Shown: positions 18,518 through 26,973, counted from the first letter of the stretch. The stretch: DNA of 64,000 nt from Geodermatophilus obscurus (GCF_900115395.1 NZ_FOWE01000003.1:310001-374000); one strand, 5' to 3'. Numbers and translations: made by a program. Notes: generated by a model from the sequence alone, not told the origin.

Positions 18518-19889
18518 GGCGTGCCTCCTCCGGGACGGCCGCCGCGCAGGCGGCCACGAGCCGTTCGGCGAGCGCGGGGCTGCCGGCCCAGTTCAGGTGC
18601 AGGTAGGACGCGTGCACGGAGCCCGCGACGAACCCCTCCGGGCCGGCCGCCGACCACTGCCAGGCCGGGGTGGGGCCGGCCGCGGGCAGCGCGGTCGTGC
18701 GGTGGAACTCGTGCCCGCGGACCCGCGTGCCCGCCGGGGCCAGCACGCTGTCGGTGACCGCGACGGCCGCGCGGTAGCCCAGGGTCAGCCGCGGCGTCAT
18801 CCGCGTGGCGACGTCGAGCACGCCGCACATCGGGGCGCCGTCGAGCTCGCGGGACAGGTACAGCAGGCCCGCGCACTCGGCGGCCACCGGCCCGCCGCGG
18901 GCGGCGAGCGCGGCGACGTCGGCGCGCAGCGTCTCGTTGGCCGACAGCGCGTCCGCGTAGACCTCGGGGAACCCGCCGCCGACGACCAGCCCGGCGGTGC
19001 CCTCGGGCAGCGCCTCGTCGCGCAGCGGGTCGACGGTCACCACCTCGGCGCCGGCCGCCTCCAGCAGCTCGACGCTCTCCCGGTAGGTGAAGGAGAACGC
19101 CGCACCCCCGGCGACGGCGATCCGCGGCCGCCCGGGGACCGGGGTCACCTCGGCGGCCGGCTCCCACGGCGTCGCGGGCAGGTCGGGTGCGGTGCGGGCC
19201 AGCCGCAGGACGGCGTCGAGGTCGACGCCGGCGGCGACCACCTCGCCGAGGCGCCGGACGGTGGCCAGCGCCTCGGCCGAGCGCTCGGCGGCCGGCACCA
19301 GACCGAGGTGCCGCGACGGCGTGGCCAGCGCCTTCATCCGCCGCAGCGCGCCGAGCACCGGCACCCCGGCGGCGCCCAGCGCCTCGCGCAGGATCGCCTC
19401 GTGCCGGTCGCTGCCCACGCGGTTGAGCACCACGCCGCCGATGCGCACCGCCGGGTCGAAGGTGGCGAACCCGTGCACCAGCGCGGCGACGCTGCGGGCC
19501 TGCGAGGACGCGTCGACGACCAGCAGCACCGGCGCCTGCAGCAGCCCGGCGACGTGCGCCGTCGAGGCGAAGCCGGGCTCGACGGTGGGGTGCGTGGCGC
19601 CGTCGAAGAGGCCCATGACCCCCTCGACGACGGCGACGTCGGCCCCGCGGGCGCCGTGCAGGAACAGCGGTGCGATCCGCTCCTCGCCGCACAGCCAGGG
19701 GTCGAGGTTGCGTCCCGGGCGCCCGGCGGCGAGGCCCGCGTAACCCGGGTCGATGTAGTCGGGGCCGACCTTGTGCGGGGAGACGGCGGACCCGCGGGCG
19801 GTCAGCGCGGCGACCAGGCCGGTCGTGACCGACGTCTTGCCCGCGTTGCTGCTCGGCGCGGCGACGACCACGCGCGGGAGGCTCACCAC
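18504..19889 (-). CDS. cobB: Cobyrinate a,c-diamide synthase (CobB/CbiA)
   Basis: The protein has 461 residues. The N-terminal P-loop ([12 protein letters not shown]) and the C-terminal class I glutamine amidotransferase-like domain ([18 protein letters not shown] with the nucleophile Cys, GHEFHRT) identify it. It amidates the a and c side chains of (hydrogeno)byrinate using ATP and glutamine. GTG codons at 19889 and 19886 are equivalent start choices, both after a G-rich ribosome site. The hairpin repeat at 19913-19966 lies just upstream, separating it from cobO. Confidence 0.95.
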   Translation of the reverse strand: MVSLPRVVVAAPSSNAGKTSVTTGLVAALTARGSAVSPHKVGPDYIDPGYAGLAAGRPGRNLDPWLCGEERIAPLFLHGARGADVAVVEGVMGLFDGATHPTVEPGFASTAHVAGLLQAPVLLVVDASSQARSVAALVHGFATFDPAVRIGGVVLNRVGSDRHEAILREALGAAGVPVLGALRRMKALATPSRHLGLVPAAERSAEALATVRRLGEVVAAGVDLDAVLRLARTAPDLPATPWEPAAEVTPVPGRPRIAVAGGAAFSFTYRESVELLEAAGAEVVTVDPLRDEALPEGTAGLVVGGGFPEVYADALSANETLRADVAALAARGGPVAAECAGLLYLSRELDGAPMCGVLDVATRMTPRLTLGYRAAVAVTDSVLAPAGTRVRGHEFHRTTALPAAGPTPAWQWSAAGPEGFVAGSVHASYLHLNWAGSPALAERLVAACAAAVPEEARRAHR

Positions 19890-19912
19890 CGCCGTCCCCC
19901 CACCCCGAGTGG

Positions 19913-19966
19913 GCAGTTGCGGTCGCCGACACGTGCGCACACGCCGTCCCCGGCGACCGCAACTGC
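19913..19966. repeat. Intergenic inverted repeat (REP-like palindrome)
   Basis: Perfect 16-bp arms GCAGTTGCGGTCGCCG (19913-19928) and its complement (19951-19966) flank a 22-nt loop. It sits in the only sizeable gap of the operon, between cobO and cobB. It could be a mobile REP-type element or an attenuating hairpin. Confidence 0.8.
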
Positions 19967-19995
19967 ACGGTCGGTCCGGTCGGCGGCGTCCGCCG

Positions 19996-20610
19996 TCACC
20001 ACTCGATCCCCCGCTGGCCCTTCTGGCCGGCGTCCATCGGGTGCTTGACCTTGGTCATCTCCACCACCAGGTCGGCGGCGGCGACCAGCGCCGGCGGCGC
20101 GTCCCGGCCGGTGATCACGACGTGCTGGGTGCCCGGGCGGTCCGCCAGCGTCCCGACGACGTCGTCGACGTCGACCCAGCCCCACTTCAGCGGGTAGGTG
20201 AACTCGTCGAGGACGTAGAAGCGGTGCGCCTCGGCGGCGAGGTCGCGCTTGATCTGGGCCCAGCCCTCGGCGGCGTCGGCGGCGTGGTCGACCTCGGTGC
20301 CCTGCCGGCGCGACCACGACCAGCCCGAGCCCATCTTGTGCCAGACCACCGGCCCCCCCTCGCCGGTCTGCTCGTGCAGCCGGCCCAGCGCGGTGAGCGC
20401 GTTCTCCTCGCCGACCCGCCACTTCGCGCTCTTGACGAACTGGTAGACCGCGATCGGCCACCCCTGGTTCCACGCCCGCATGGCCATGCCGAACGCGGCG
20501 GTGGACTTGCCCTTCATCTCGCCGGTGTGCACGGCGAGCAGCGGGCGGTTGCGGCGCTGCCGCGTCGTCAGCCCGTCCTGCGGCGTGACGGCGACCTGTC
20601 CCTGGGGCAT
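19996..20610 (-). CDS. cobO: Cob(I)yrinic acid a,c-diamide adenosyltransferase (CobO)
   Basis: A 204-residue CobA/CobO-type ATP:corrinoid adenosyltransferase. The P-loop variant GEMKGKSTAAFGMA is at about residues 30-43, VLDEFTYPLKWGWVD is the Walker-B-like core, and it ends with the typical GIEW after VKHPMDAGQKGQ. It adds the adenosyl ligand to cobalt. The start is 2 nt after the chlID stop. Confidence 0.96.
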   Translation of the reverse strand: MPQGQVAVTPQDGLTTRQRRNRPLLAVHTGEMKGKSTAAFGMAMRAWNQGWPIAVYQFVKSAKWRVGEENALTALGRLHEQTGEGGPVVWHKMGSGWSWSRRQGTEVDHAADAAEGWAQIKRDLAAEAHRFYVLDEFTYPLKWGWVDVDDVVGTLADRPGTQHVVITGRDAPPALVAAADLVVEMTKVKHPMDAGQKGQRGIEW

Positions 20611-20612
20611 GC

Positions 20613-22667
20613 CTAGGCCGCCTCTCGCGCCGAGCGGACGGTGGCGGCCAGCGACTCGGCCGCCAGCTCCTCCAGCCGCAGCGTCTGCGCGCCCAGGTGC
20701 ACCCCGAGCGCGCCGGCGAGGCCCAGCCGGACCGGCCCGGACTCGCAGTCGACGACGACGGCCGCCGTCCCCGCCGCGGCCAGCCGCCGCGCGGCCGCGT
20801 GCGCCGTCCCGAGGGCGTCGGACCCGCGCGCGCCCGTGGCCCGGCCGTCGGTGACGACGACGAGCAGCGGGCGCCGCCGCGGGTCGCGGACGTGCTCGAC
20901 GCGGAGCACCTCCTCCGCGCGCAGCAGGCCGGCCGCCAGCGGCGTGCGCCCGCCGGTGGGCAGTTCGCGCAGCCGGGCCGCGGCGGCCTCGACCGACCAG
21001 GTGGGCGGCAGCGCGAGCACGGCGTCGCCGCCGCGGAAGGTGACCAGGCCGACCTTGTCGCGGCGCTGGTAGGCGTCGAGCAGCAGGGACAGCACCGCGC
21101 CCTTGACCGCGCCCATCCGCGCCCGCGAGCCCATCGAGCCGCTGGCGTCGACGACGAACAGGACGAGGTTGCCCTCGCGGCCCTCGAGCGTGGCCTGGCG
21201 CAGGTCCTCGCGGGTCACGCGCAGCCCCGGGCCGGTGCGCCCGCGGGCGACCTGGTGCGGCGCGGCGGCGAGCACGGTGTCGACCAGGTGCAGGCGCGTC
21301 ACCGGGCCCGACGGGCGGACCGACCCCACGACCCGCCCCCGCTCGGCGCGTGCCCGCGACCGGCGGCCGGCCGCACCGGCACCGATGCCGGGGACCTCGA
21401 GCCGGCGCGCGCGGAAGGGCTCCGACGGCGCCGCGGCCGCCTTCTCCCGCGCCTGCCCCGTCGCGCCGCCCTCGCCGGGGGTCTCCGCACCGGGGGTCTC
21501 CGCACCGGGGGTCTCCGTACCGCCCTGCTCGTCGAGATCGCGCGATCTCGACGCGTCGTCCGCGGGGCCGCCGTCGAGATCACGGGAACTCGCCGGGGGT
21601 GGTGGGTCGCCGCCGTCGGGGCCGTCCGGGGGAGACGGCGGGTCGTCGTCGGGGCCCTCCTCCGGGCGGCTGTCCTGCAGCGCCTGCTCCAGGGTGTCGT
21701 CGTCGAGACCGGGCGCGTCGAAGGGGTTGCGCCGGCGGCGGTGGGGGAGCGCCAGGCGGGCGGCCACCCGGATGTCGTCCTCGGTGACCTCGTCGCGGCC
21801 GCACCAGGCGGCGTGCGCCATCGCGGCGCGGGCGGTGACCAGGTCGGCGCGCAGGCCGTCGACGTCGAAGGCGGCGCACACGGCGGTCACCTGCCGCAGC
21901 GCGCCGTCGGAGAGGACGACGTGCGGCAGCCGGGCGCGCGCGGCGGCGATCCGCTGCGCCAGCGCGCCCTCCTCGCCGGCCCAGGCGGCGGCGAAGCCGG
22001 CCGGGTCGGCGTCGTAAGCGAACCGGCGGCGGACCACCTCGGCACGCTCGGCCGGGTCGCGCGGCGCGGCGACCTCCACGGTCAGCCCGAACCGGTCGAG
22101 CAGCTGCGGGCGCAGCTCCCCCTCCTCGGGGTTCATCGTGCCGACCAGCAGGAACCGTGCGGCGTGCCGCACCGACACGCCCTCCCGCTCGACGTAGGCG
22201 GTGCCGAGCGCGGCGGCGTCGAGGAGCAGGTCGACGAGGTGGTCGTGCAGCAGGTTGACCTCGTCGACGTAGAGCACGCCGCGGTGCGCGGCGGCCAGCA
22301 ACCCGGGCTCGAACGCCTTCACGCCCTCGGTGAGCGCCCGCTCGAGGTCCAGCGACCCGACGACGCGGTCCTCCGAGGCGCCCACCGGCAGCTCGACCAG
22401 CCGCGCGGGGCGGGTGTGCCCCGGCACGGCGTCGTGCGGGCCGTCGGGGCAGGCGGGGTCGGGTGCGGCGGGGTCGCAGGCGAAGCGGCAGCCGGGGACG
22501 ACCGCGACCGGCGGGAGGACGGCGGCCAGCGCGCGCACCGTCGTCGACTTGGCGGTGCCCTTCTCGCCGCGCACCAGGACGCCCCCCACCGCGGGCGAGA
22601 CGGCGTTGAGCAGGAGCGCCAGGCGCATGTCGTCCATGCCGACGACGGCGCCGAACGGGTAGGTCAT
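20613..22667 (-). CDS. Fused ChlI/ChlD-type chelatase subunit (AAA+ and VWA), presumed partner of CobN
   Basis: The protein has 684 residues. Residues 1 to about 330 form a ChlI-like AAA+ domain (GVLVRGEKGTAKSTTVRALA, VLYVDEVNLL, GTMNPEEGELRPQLLDRFG). About 330-440 is an acidic Pro-rich linker, and the rest is a VWA domain with the DASGSMGSR MIDAS motif. In actinobacteria such fusions act with CobN to insert cobalt into hydrogenobyrinate a,c-diamide; CobN is not in the window. The ATG at 22667 matches the family start (YPFGAVVGM); a GTG at 22712 would extend it. A cobalamin riboswitch precedes it. The linker contains short DNA repeats and a palindrome. Confidence 0.93.
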   Translation of the reverse strand: MTYPFGAVVGMDDMRLALLLNAVSPAVGGVLVRGEKGTAKSTTVRALAAVLPPVAVVPGCRFACDPAAPDPACPDGPHDAVPGHTRPARLVELPVGASEDRVVGSLDLERALTEGVKAFEPGLLAAAHRGVLYVDEVNLLHDHLVDLLLDAAALGTAYVEREGVSVRHAARFLLVGTMNPEEGELRPQLLDRFGLTVEVAAPRDPAERAEVVRRRFAYDADPAGFAAAWAGEEGALAQRIAAARARLPHVVLSDGALRQVTAVCAAFDVDGLRADLVTARAAMAHAAWCGRDEVTEDDIRVAARLALPHRRRRNPFDAPGLDDDTLEQALQDSRPEEGPDDDPPSPPDGPDGGDPPPPASSRDLDGGPADDASRSRDLDEQGGTETPGAETPGAETPGEGGATGQAREKAAAAPSEPFRARRLEVPGIGAGAAGRRSRARAERGRVVGSVRPSGPVTRLHLVDTVLAAAPHQVARGRTGPGLRVTREDLRQATLEGREGNLVLFVVDASGSMGSRARMGAVKGAVLSLLLDAYQRRDKVGLVTFRGGDAVLALPPTWSVEAAAARLRELPTGGRTPLAAGLLRAEEVLRVEHVRDPRRRPLLVVVTDGRATGARGSDALGTAHAAARRLAAAGTAAVVVDCESGPVRLGLAGALGVHLGAQTLRLEELAAESLAATVRSAREAA
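21475..21519. repeat. 15-bp tandem repeat in the chelatase linker
   Basis: Three near-perfect copies of CCGGGGGTCTCCGCA (the last has one change) encode repeated PGAET on the minus strand. They lie in the acidic, disordered linker between the AAA+ and VWA domains, where length variation should be tolerated. Confidence 0.9.
21531..21592. repeat. REP-like palindrome pair inside the chelatase linker
   Basis: A perfect 22-bp palindrome (arms GTCGAGATCGC and GCGATCTCGAC, 21531-21552) is followed 20 bp later by a decayed version, GTCGAGATCACGGGAACTCG (21573-21592). On the coding strand both read through as SRDLD, so they are tolerated in frame. Confidence 0.75.
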
Positions 22668-22699
22668 GCGGTTCGACCGCGCACGGCTGGGGTCCTCTC

Positions 22700-22860
22700 C
22701 CCGGGTGTCCACGCCCGGAGGTGGCAGGAGGCGACGGCGGGAGTTCCTGACTTCCCGGCGCCTCCTGGTCGAGGTGCCGGCTCACAGTGGCGGGACCGCG
22801 CCGGAGTCGCACCGGGCTTCCTCCACTGCCGTCGCGTGGCGGCGTCATTCGACCACGACG
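22700..22860 (-). promoter_or_regulatory. Cobalamin (B12) riboswitch
   Basis: On the minus strand upstream of the chelatase gene: GAGGAAGCCCGGTGCGACTC, then CGGCGCGGTCCCGCCACTGT (B12 box core, about 22822-22783), and GAAGTCAGGAA (22754-22744). These are the conserved blocks of the cobalamin riboswitch in the right order. It should shut down the downstream operon (chlID to cobA, about 9.4 kb) when adenosylcobalamin is abundant. A short hairpin (GCGGT-CGA-ACCGC) abuts the ATG and may form part of the expression platform. Confidence 0.9.
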
Positions 22861-22928
22861 GCCCGGGCGGACGACACCCCGGCCCGGTCACTTGACGCAT
22901 CGGAAAGAAACGGGCCACACTTTCCGAC

Positions 22929-23390
22929 ATGGAAAACGACGCCGTCGACCCCGACACCGCCGTCGCCCAGCTCGCCGCGCTGCAGGCCGACCGGGTGGCG
23001 CTCGCCGACCGGGCGCTGCAGCCGTGGTGGTACGACGTGCTGCTGGGCATGGCGGTCTTCGGCCTGCTGTCCGTGGTGGCGGCGGGCAACGTCTTCGCGA
23101 CCCTCGCCGGTGTGGCGCTGTTCTCCGCCGGGCTCGGGTGGCTCGTCTCCACCTACCGCCGGCGCACGGGGTTCTGGGTCGACGGGTTCCGGCGGGGCGC
23201 CATGCGCAGGGCGTCGTCGGTCTACCTGGTCGTCTACGTCCTCGTCGTCGTCCCGGCGCTGGTGCTGGCCCTCGGGTTCGACCGGTCGTGGGCCCTGGTG
23301 GCCGCGGGTGCGGTGGCGGGCGTGACGGCCGCGGTGACCAGCCGGTGGGCAGGCCACCTGTACGTGCGCGAGCTGCGGGGCCTGTCGTGA
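22929..23390 (+). CDS. Small four-helix membrane protein, copy 1 of a tandem pair
   Basis: A 153-residue protein of unknown function. A short soluble N-terminus with a repeated-looking AQLAALQADRVALADRALQPWWYD block precedes four hydrophobic segments in two pairs (about 38-56, 59-77, 98-114, 119-136), with YRRRTGFWVDGFR between the pairs. It is about half identical by eye to the next gene, so the pair arose by duplication. The following winged-helix regulator overlaps in turn, making a three-gene operon. The function is not recognisable; a membrane role linked to the regulator is plausible. Confidence 0.8.
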   Translation: MENDAVDPDTAVAQLAALQADRVALADRALQPWWYDVLLGMAVFGLLSVVAAGNVFATLAGVALFSAGLGWLVSTYRRRTGFWVDGFRRGAMRRASSVYLVVYVLVVVPALVLALGFDRSWALVAAGAVAGVTAAVTSRWAGHLYVRELRGLS

Positions 23391-23836
23391 CCGCCGACCA
23401 GGACCGCGACGCCGCCGTCGCCCAGCTCGCCGCCCTGCGGGCCGACCGGGTGGCGCTGGCCGACCGGGTGCTGCAGCCGTGGTGGTACGACGTCGCCCTG
23501 GGGCTGCTCCTCTTCGGCTTCCTGGCGTCCTACGCCCTCGACTCGCTGTGGGTGACCTTCCCCGCGCTCCTCGTCTTCGCCGCCGGCCTCGGTGCGCTGG
23601 TCGCGGCCTACCGGCGGATCACCGGGGTCTGGGTCGACACGCCTCCCCGGGTGATGGCCGCGTGGGGTGCGCTCGTCCTGGTCGTCCTGGTGCCGGCGTT
23701 CGTGCTGGCGGAGGGCTACGACCGGCACTGGGTGATGGTGGTGGCGGGAGCGGTCCTCGGCGTCGCCGCGGGCGTGCTCAGCCGGGTGTGGGGCCGCCGG
23801 TGGGTGGCCGAGCTGCGGGACGGGCGCGGGCTGTGA
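23387..23836 (+). CDS. Small four-helix membrane protein, copy 2 of a tandem pair
   Basis: A 149-residue paralogue of the preceding protein. It shares AQLAAL.ADRVALADR.LQPWWYDV, the same four hydrophobic segments, and YRRITGVWVD in the central loop. The GTG start overlaps the previous stop (GTGA) and its stop overlaps the next GTG. It shows no enzymatic motif. Two diverged copies suggest a heteromeric membrane complex, but this is inference. Confidence 0.8.
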   Translation: MTADQDRDAAVAQLAALRADRVALADRVLQPWWYDVALGLLLFGFLASYALDSLWVTFPALLVFAAGLGALVAAYRRITGVWVDTPPRVMAAWGALVLVVLVPAFVLAEGYDRHWVMVVAGAVLGVAAGVLSRVWGRRWVAELRDGRGL

Positions 23837-24126
23837 CCGCGGTCGCGCCGCACTTCGACGCGGTCATCCACCCCCCGCCACGCCTGCAGATCTGCGGGCT
23901 GCTGGCCGCCGTCGACACCATGGAGTTCGCCACCGTTCGCGACCAGGTGGGCGTGAGCGACTCGGTGCTGTCCAAGCACGTCAGGCATCTGGAGGAGGCC
24001 GGGTACGTGCAGGTCAGCAAGGCCACCGTGGCCTCCCGCCAGCGCACCAGCCTGGCGCTCACCCGGGACGGGCGGCGGGCGTTCGACGCCCACGTCGCCG
24101 AGCTGCGCCGCATCGCCGGCCTGTGA
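23833..24126 (+). CDS. Winged-helix (MarR/PadR-like, HTH_34 type) transcriptional regulator
   Basis: A 97-residue winged-helix protein: PPRLQICGLLAAVDTMEFATVRDQVGVSDSVLSKHVRHLEEAGYV is the helix-turn-helix, then a wing with KATVASRQRTSLALTRDGRRAF. Small regulators of this type often accompany two-gene membrane modules like the upstream pair and probably autoregulate the operon. The GTG start overlaps the preceding stop, and its own stop overlaps the AbrB-family gene. Confidence 0.88.
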   Translation: MTAVAPHFDAVIHPPPRLQICGLLAAVDTMEFATVRDQVGVSDSVLSKHVRHLEEAGYVQVSKATVASRQRTSLALTRDGRRAFDAHVAELRRIAGL

Positions 24127-25187
24127 GGCCGGGGCGGCCCGACCCGCGGGGACTCGCCGACGGCGCCCTGGTGCTCGCCGGTGCCGTCGGCGCCGCCGTC
24201 CTGCTCGACCTCGCCGGCGTGCCCTCCCCGGCCCTGTTCGGCGGGCTGCTGGCCGGGCTGGTGCGGGGGCTGGCCGGCCGCACCCCGCTCGACGTGCCCC
24301 GCCCGGGCCTGGCGGCCGCGCAGGCGGTCATCGGGGTCTCCATCGGCGCGCTGGTCGACCCCGACACCCTCGCCGCCATCGGCGAGGACTGGCTGCCGGT
24401 CCTGCTGGTCACCGTGGCGACGCTGCTGCTCACCGTCGCCGCCGGGCTGCTGCTCCGGCTGCAGCCCGGCATCAGCCCGGTGACCGGCGCCTTCGCGATG
24501 ATCGCCGGCGGCGCGTCGGGGATCACCGCGATGGCCCGCGACCTCGGCGCCGACGACCGGATGGTCGCCGTCCTGCAGTACCTGCGGGTGGTGCTGATCG
24601 TCGTCCTCATGCCGGTCGTGGCGACGACGGTCTACGGCGCCGACACCGGCCCGGGCGATGTCGCGGAGCCGACCGGGCCCGGCTGGCCGGTGGGCCTCGC
24701 GTTCACCGCCGCGTGCGTGCTGGTCGGGTTCCCGCTGGCGCGCCTGGTGCGGCTGCCGGTGCCGGCGCTGCTCGGGCCGCTGCTCGTGGCCGCCGCGGCC
24801 GACCCGTCCGGGCTCTCCGGCGGCGCGGACGTGCCCGCGGGGGTCGAGGCGGCGACGTTCCTGGTCGTCGGCCTGGCGGTGGGCGTGCGCTTCACCGCGG
24901 CGAGCCTGCGCACCGTCGGCCGGGCGCTGCCGCTGGCCCTGACGCTGATCGCCGGGCTGATCGCCGCCTGCGCCGGCCTCGGCGCGGTGCTGGCCGCGGC
25001 CACCGGCGTGAGCGGGCTCGACGCCTACCTCGCGACCACGCCGGGCGGCCTCTACGCGGTCCTCGCCACGGCCACCGGCAGCGGCGCGGACGCCACCTTC
25101 GTGCTCGCCGTCCAGGTGCTCCGGCTGTTCGTGATGCTGCTGGCCGCGCCCGTCGTGGCCCGGCGGCTGCGCCCCCGGCCGGGCTGA
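24123..25187 (+). CDS. AbrB-family (AbrB duplication, COG3180) membrane protein
   Basis: A 354-residue polytopic protein with about ten hydrophobic segments. It has the internal duplication typical of this family: PSPALFGGLLAGLVRG in the first half and PVPALLGPLLVAAA in the second, each followed by a glycine-rich helix (GVSIGALVD; GLAVGVRFTA). GGASGITAMARDLGADDRMVAVLQYLRV is the conserved central block. These proteins were once labelled ammonia-monooxygenase-like; they are membrane transporters or regulators of unproven function. The ATG overlaps the previous stop (ATGA-type). Confidence 0.85.
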   Translation: MRPGRPDPRGLADGALVLAGAVGAAVLLDLAGVPSPALFGGLLAGLVRGLAGRTPLDVPRPGLAAAQAVIGVSIGALVDPDTLAAIGEDWLPVLLVTVATLLLTVAAGLLLRLQPGISPVTGAFAMIAGGASGITAMARDLGADDRMVAVLQYLRVVLIVVLMPVVATTVYGADTGPGDVAEPTGPGWPVGLAFTAACVLVGFPLARLVRLPVPALLGPLLVAAAADPSGLSGGADVPAGVEAATFLVVGLAVGVRFTAASLRTVGRALPLALTLIAGLIAACAGLGAVLAAATGVSGLDAYLATTPGGLYAVLATATGSGADATFVLAVQVLRLFVMLLAAPVVARRLRPRPG

Positions 25188-25218
25188 CCGGGAGCCCGAC
25201 GGGGTGGCGCGGCACGCC

Positions 25219-25224
25219 TACCCT
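25219..25224 (+). promoter_or_regulatory. Leaderless -10 box (TACCCT)
   Basis: TACCCT lies 7 nt before the GTG at 25232, so transcription should begin at or next to the start codon. Confidence 0.5.
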
Positions 25225-25231
25225 CGACCGG

Positions 25232-25606
25232 GTGAGCCGAGCGCCGAGGGAGGAGACGGAGCTGTCCGACGTGGAGACTGCGCTGGTGGACGCCGCAGCG
25301 GACGGGCAGGACGCCGTCCTGCTGTTCGTGGGCGGTCCGCTCGACGGGCGGGTGGAGATCCGCGCCGCGCGCCACGGGGACCCGCTGCCCACCGTCACCC
25401 ACGTGCACCTGCACGACGGGCCCAAGGTCGTCTCCCGCTACGACCTGCAGCCGCTGCCCGGCCAGGCCGGCGTCTACCACCTCCGCCCGCGGTCGCCGCA
25501 GCCCGGCCGCCAGCAGCCCGGCCGCCAGGAGCCCGGCCGCCAGGAGCCCGGCTGTCAGGAGCCCGGCCGCCAGCAGCCCGGTCGCCAGGGGTCCGCGGCC
25601 GACTGA
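25232..25606 (+). CDS. Small hypothetical protein with a PGRQ(Q/E) tandem-repeat tail
   Basis: The protein has 124 residues. The first ~85 residues look like a folded beta-rich unit (AVLLFVGGPLDGRVEIRAARHGD, ..VTHVHLHDG, ..YDLQPLPGQAGVYHLRP). The C-terminus is six copies of a pentapeptide, PGRQ(Q/E), encoded by a 15-bp tandem repeat. A GTG at 25232 follows a -10 box by 7 nt, which supports this start; a downstream GTG (VETAL) is less likely. The function is unknown. Confidence 0.65.
   Translation: MSRAPREETELSDVETALVDAAADGQDAVLLFVGGPLDGRVEIRAARHGDPLPTVTHVHLHDGPKVVSRYDLQPLPGQAGVYHLRPRSPQPGRQQPGRQEPGRQEPGCQEPGRQQPGRQGSAAD
25499..25588 (+). repeat. Six 15-bp tandem repeats (coding)
   Basis: Units of (C/G)AGCCCGGCCGCCAG, with one unit changed to GGCTGTCAG, encode the PGRQ(Q/E) tail. 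A 15-bp unit keeps frame, so copy number should vary freely between strains. Confidence 0.9.
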
Positions 25607-25613
25607 GGCCGGG

Positions 25614-26616
25614 TCAGGGACCCGCTCGAGTCGCGGGGGCGGTCCCGCGTACGCGCGCGGCGGGCAGCACCGCCAGCAGGAGGGCCGCGGCCGAGACGAG
25701 GGCGACGACGGGCAGCCCGTGGCGCTCGTGGAGCGGTCCCAGGCCCGCCGTCCCCAGCGACGCGGCCAGGTAGGTCACCCCGCTGTAGAGCGACATCACC
25801 GGGCCGCGCGCCGGCCCGCCCGCCCCGGACAGCAGCCCGACCAGCAGGCTCAGCCCGAGGTGGTTGACCAGTCCCCACGCCACGGCCAGCACCAGCACGG
25901 TCCACAGCGAGCCGGCGGCCGGGGGCTCCAGGCCGTAGACGGCGACCAGCGCGAGGACGGCCGGGACGAGCAGGCGGGACGGGCCGATCCGGTCGACCCG
26001 GCCGTCGAGGATCCCCGCGACGCCGAAGCCCACGCCGTAGGCCAGGGCGAGCGGACCGGCCGTGGCCGCGCCGGCGCCCTCCTCCGCGCGGACGTGGTGA
26101 CCCAGGTAGGCGTAGGTCGCGTAGAAGGCGCCCATGAAGGCCACGACGACCAGCAGCAGCGGCCGCACCCAGGGCCGGCGCAGGGCCGGGGCGTAGCCGC
26201 CGCCCACTCCGGCCGGCCGCGTGGTCCGCGGCTCCGGCAGCCGGCCGAGCAGCCCGACGAGCACCAGGGCCAGCCCGGCGAGCCCGGCGAGGGCGCCACG
26301 CCACCCCACGACGCCGCCGGCCGCGGCGGCCAGCGGCACGGCGACCACCATGGCCACCGACCAGCCGAGCAGGACCCGGCCCAGCGCGCGGGTCTGGGCG
26401 TCCGCCGGTGCCAGCTCCCCCGCGGTGGCGTACGCGACGGGCAGCGACACGCCCGCGGCGGTTCCCGCGACGGCCTGGCCCGCCGCCAGCCTCGCCCAGT
26501 GCGGTGCGCCCGCGGACAGCAGCAGCCCGGCCGACAGGCCCAGCGCGGCGCCGCGCAGCACGGTCCGCCGCGGCAACCGGTCGACCCGCTGCCCGAGCGC
26601 GAGCCTGGACGCCGCC
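25614..26616 (-). pseudogene. MFS transporter missing its N-terminus (truncated by deletion)
   Basis: The protein matches a YnfM/CynX-like MFS permease from motif A onward (GQRVDRLPRRTVLRG = the G...DR.GRR loop after helix 2), with about ten hydrophobic segments and the second-half motif GILDGRVDRIGPSRLL. The start and helices 1-2 (about 60-70 residues) are missing. Upstream of ASRLALGQRVD the frame is antisense to an Lrp/AsnC-like domain and does not encode membrane helices. The first usable start is a GTG inside helix 3 (VLRGAALGL). Normally such transporters are divergent from an Lrp regulator, and here both 5' ends are lost at one junction near 26605-26620. Confidence 0.75.
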
Positions 26617-26619
26617 GCG

Positions 26620-26904
26620 GTGGGACGCCACCTGCTCGCCTTCGTCGAGCTCGACACCGTGGGCTGGGCGACGGAGCCGCTGGCGGACGCGGTCCGGCAG
26701 GACCCGCGCGTCGAGGAGCTGCACTCGGTGGCCGGCGACACCCACTTCCTCGTCAAGGTGCGGGTCGGCGGGGCCGGCGAGCTGCAGGACCTGCTGCGCG
26801 ACCTGTACGCCGTGACCGGTGTCCGCAACACCCGCACGCGCGTCGTGCTGCAGACCTACGTCGAGCGCGGGCCGAGCCCGGCGGCGCCGTCACCGGCCCG
26901 CTGA
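26620..26904 (+). pseudogene. Lrp/AsnC-family regulator lacking its DNA-binding domain
   Basis: About 94 residues from a GTG at 26620, containing only the C-terminal ligand-binding RAM/AsnC domain (HLLAFVELDTVG, ..EELHSVAGDTHFLVKVRV, ..VTGVRNTRTRVVLQTY). The winged-helix DNA-binding domain that should precede it is absent; the sequence goes directly into the truncated MFS gene on the other strand. Stand-alone AsnC domains exist and could be functional, but the matching loss of the neighbour's 5' end indicates a deletion remnant. Confidence 0.7.
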
Positions 26905-26973
26905 CGTCCGTCACCACCGGCCGGTGACGGCCGGCACTGCCGGGACCGGGGCCGCCGCTGCCACGGTCGGGAC

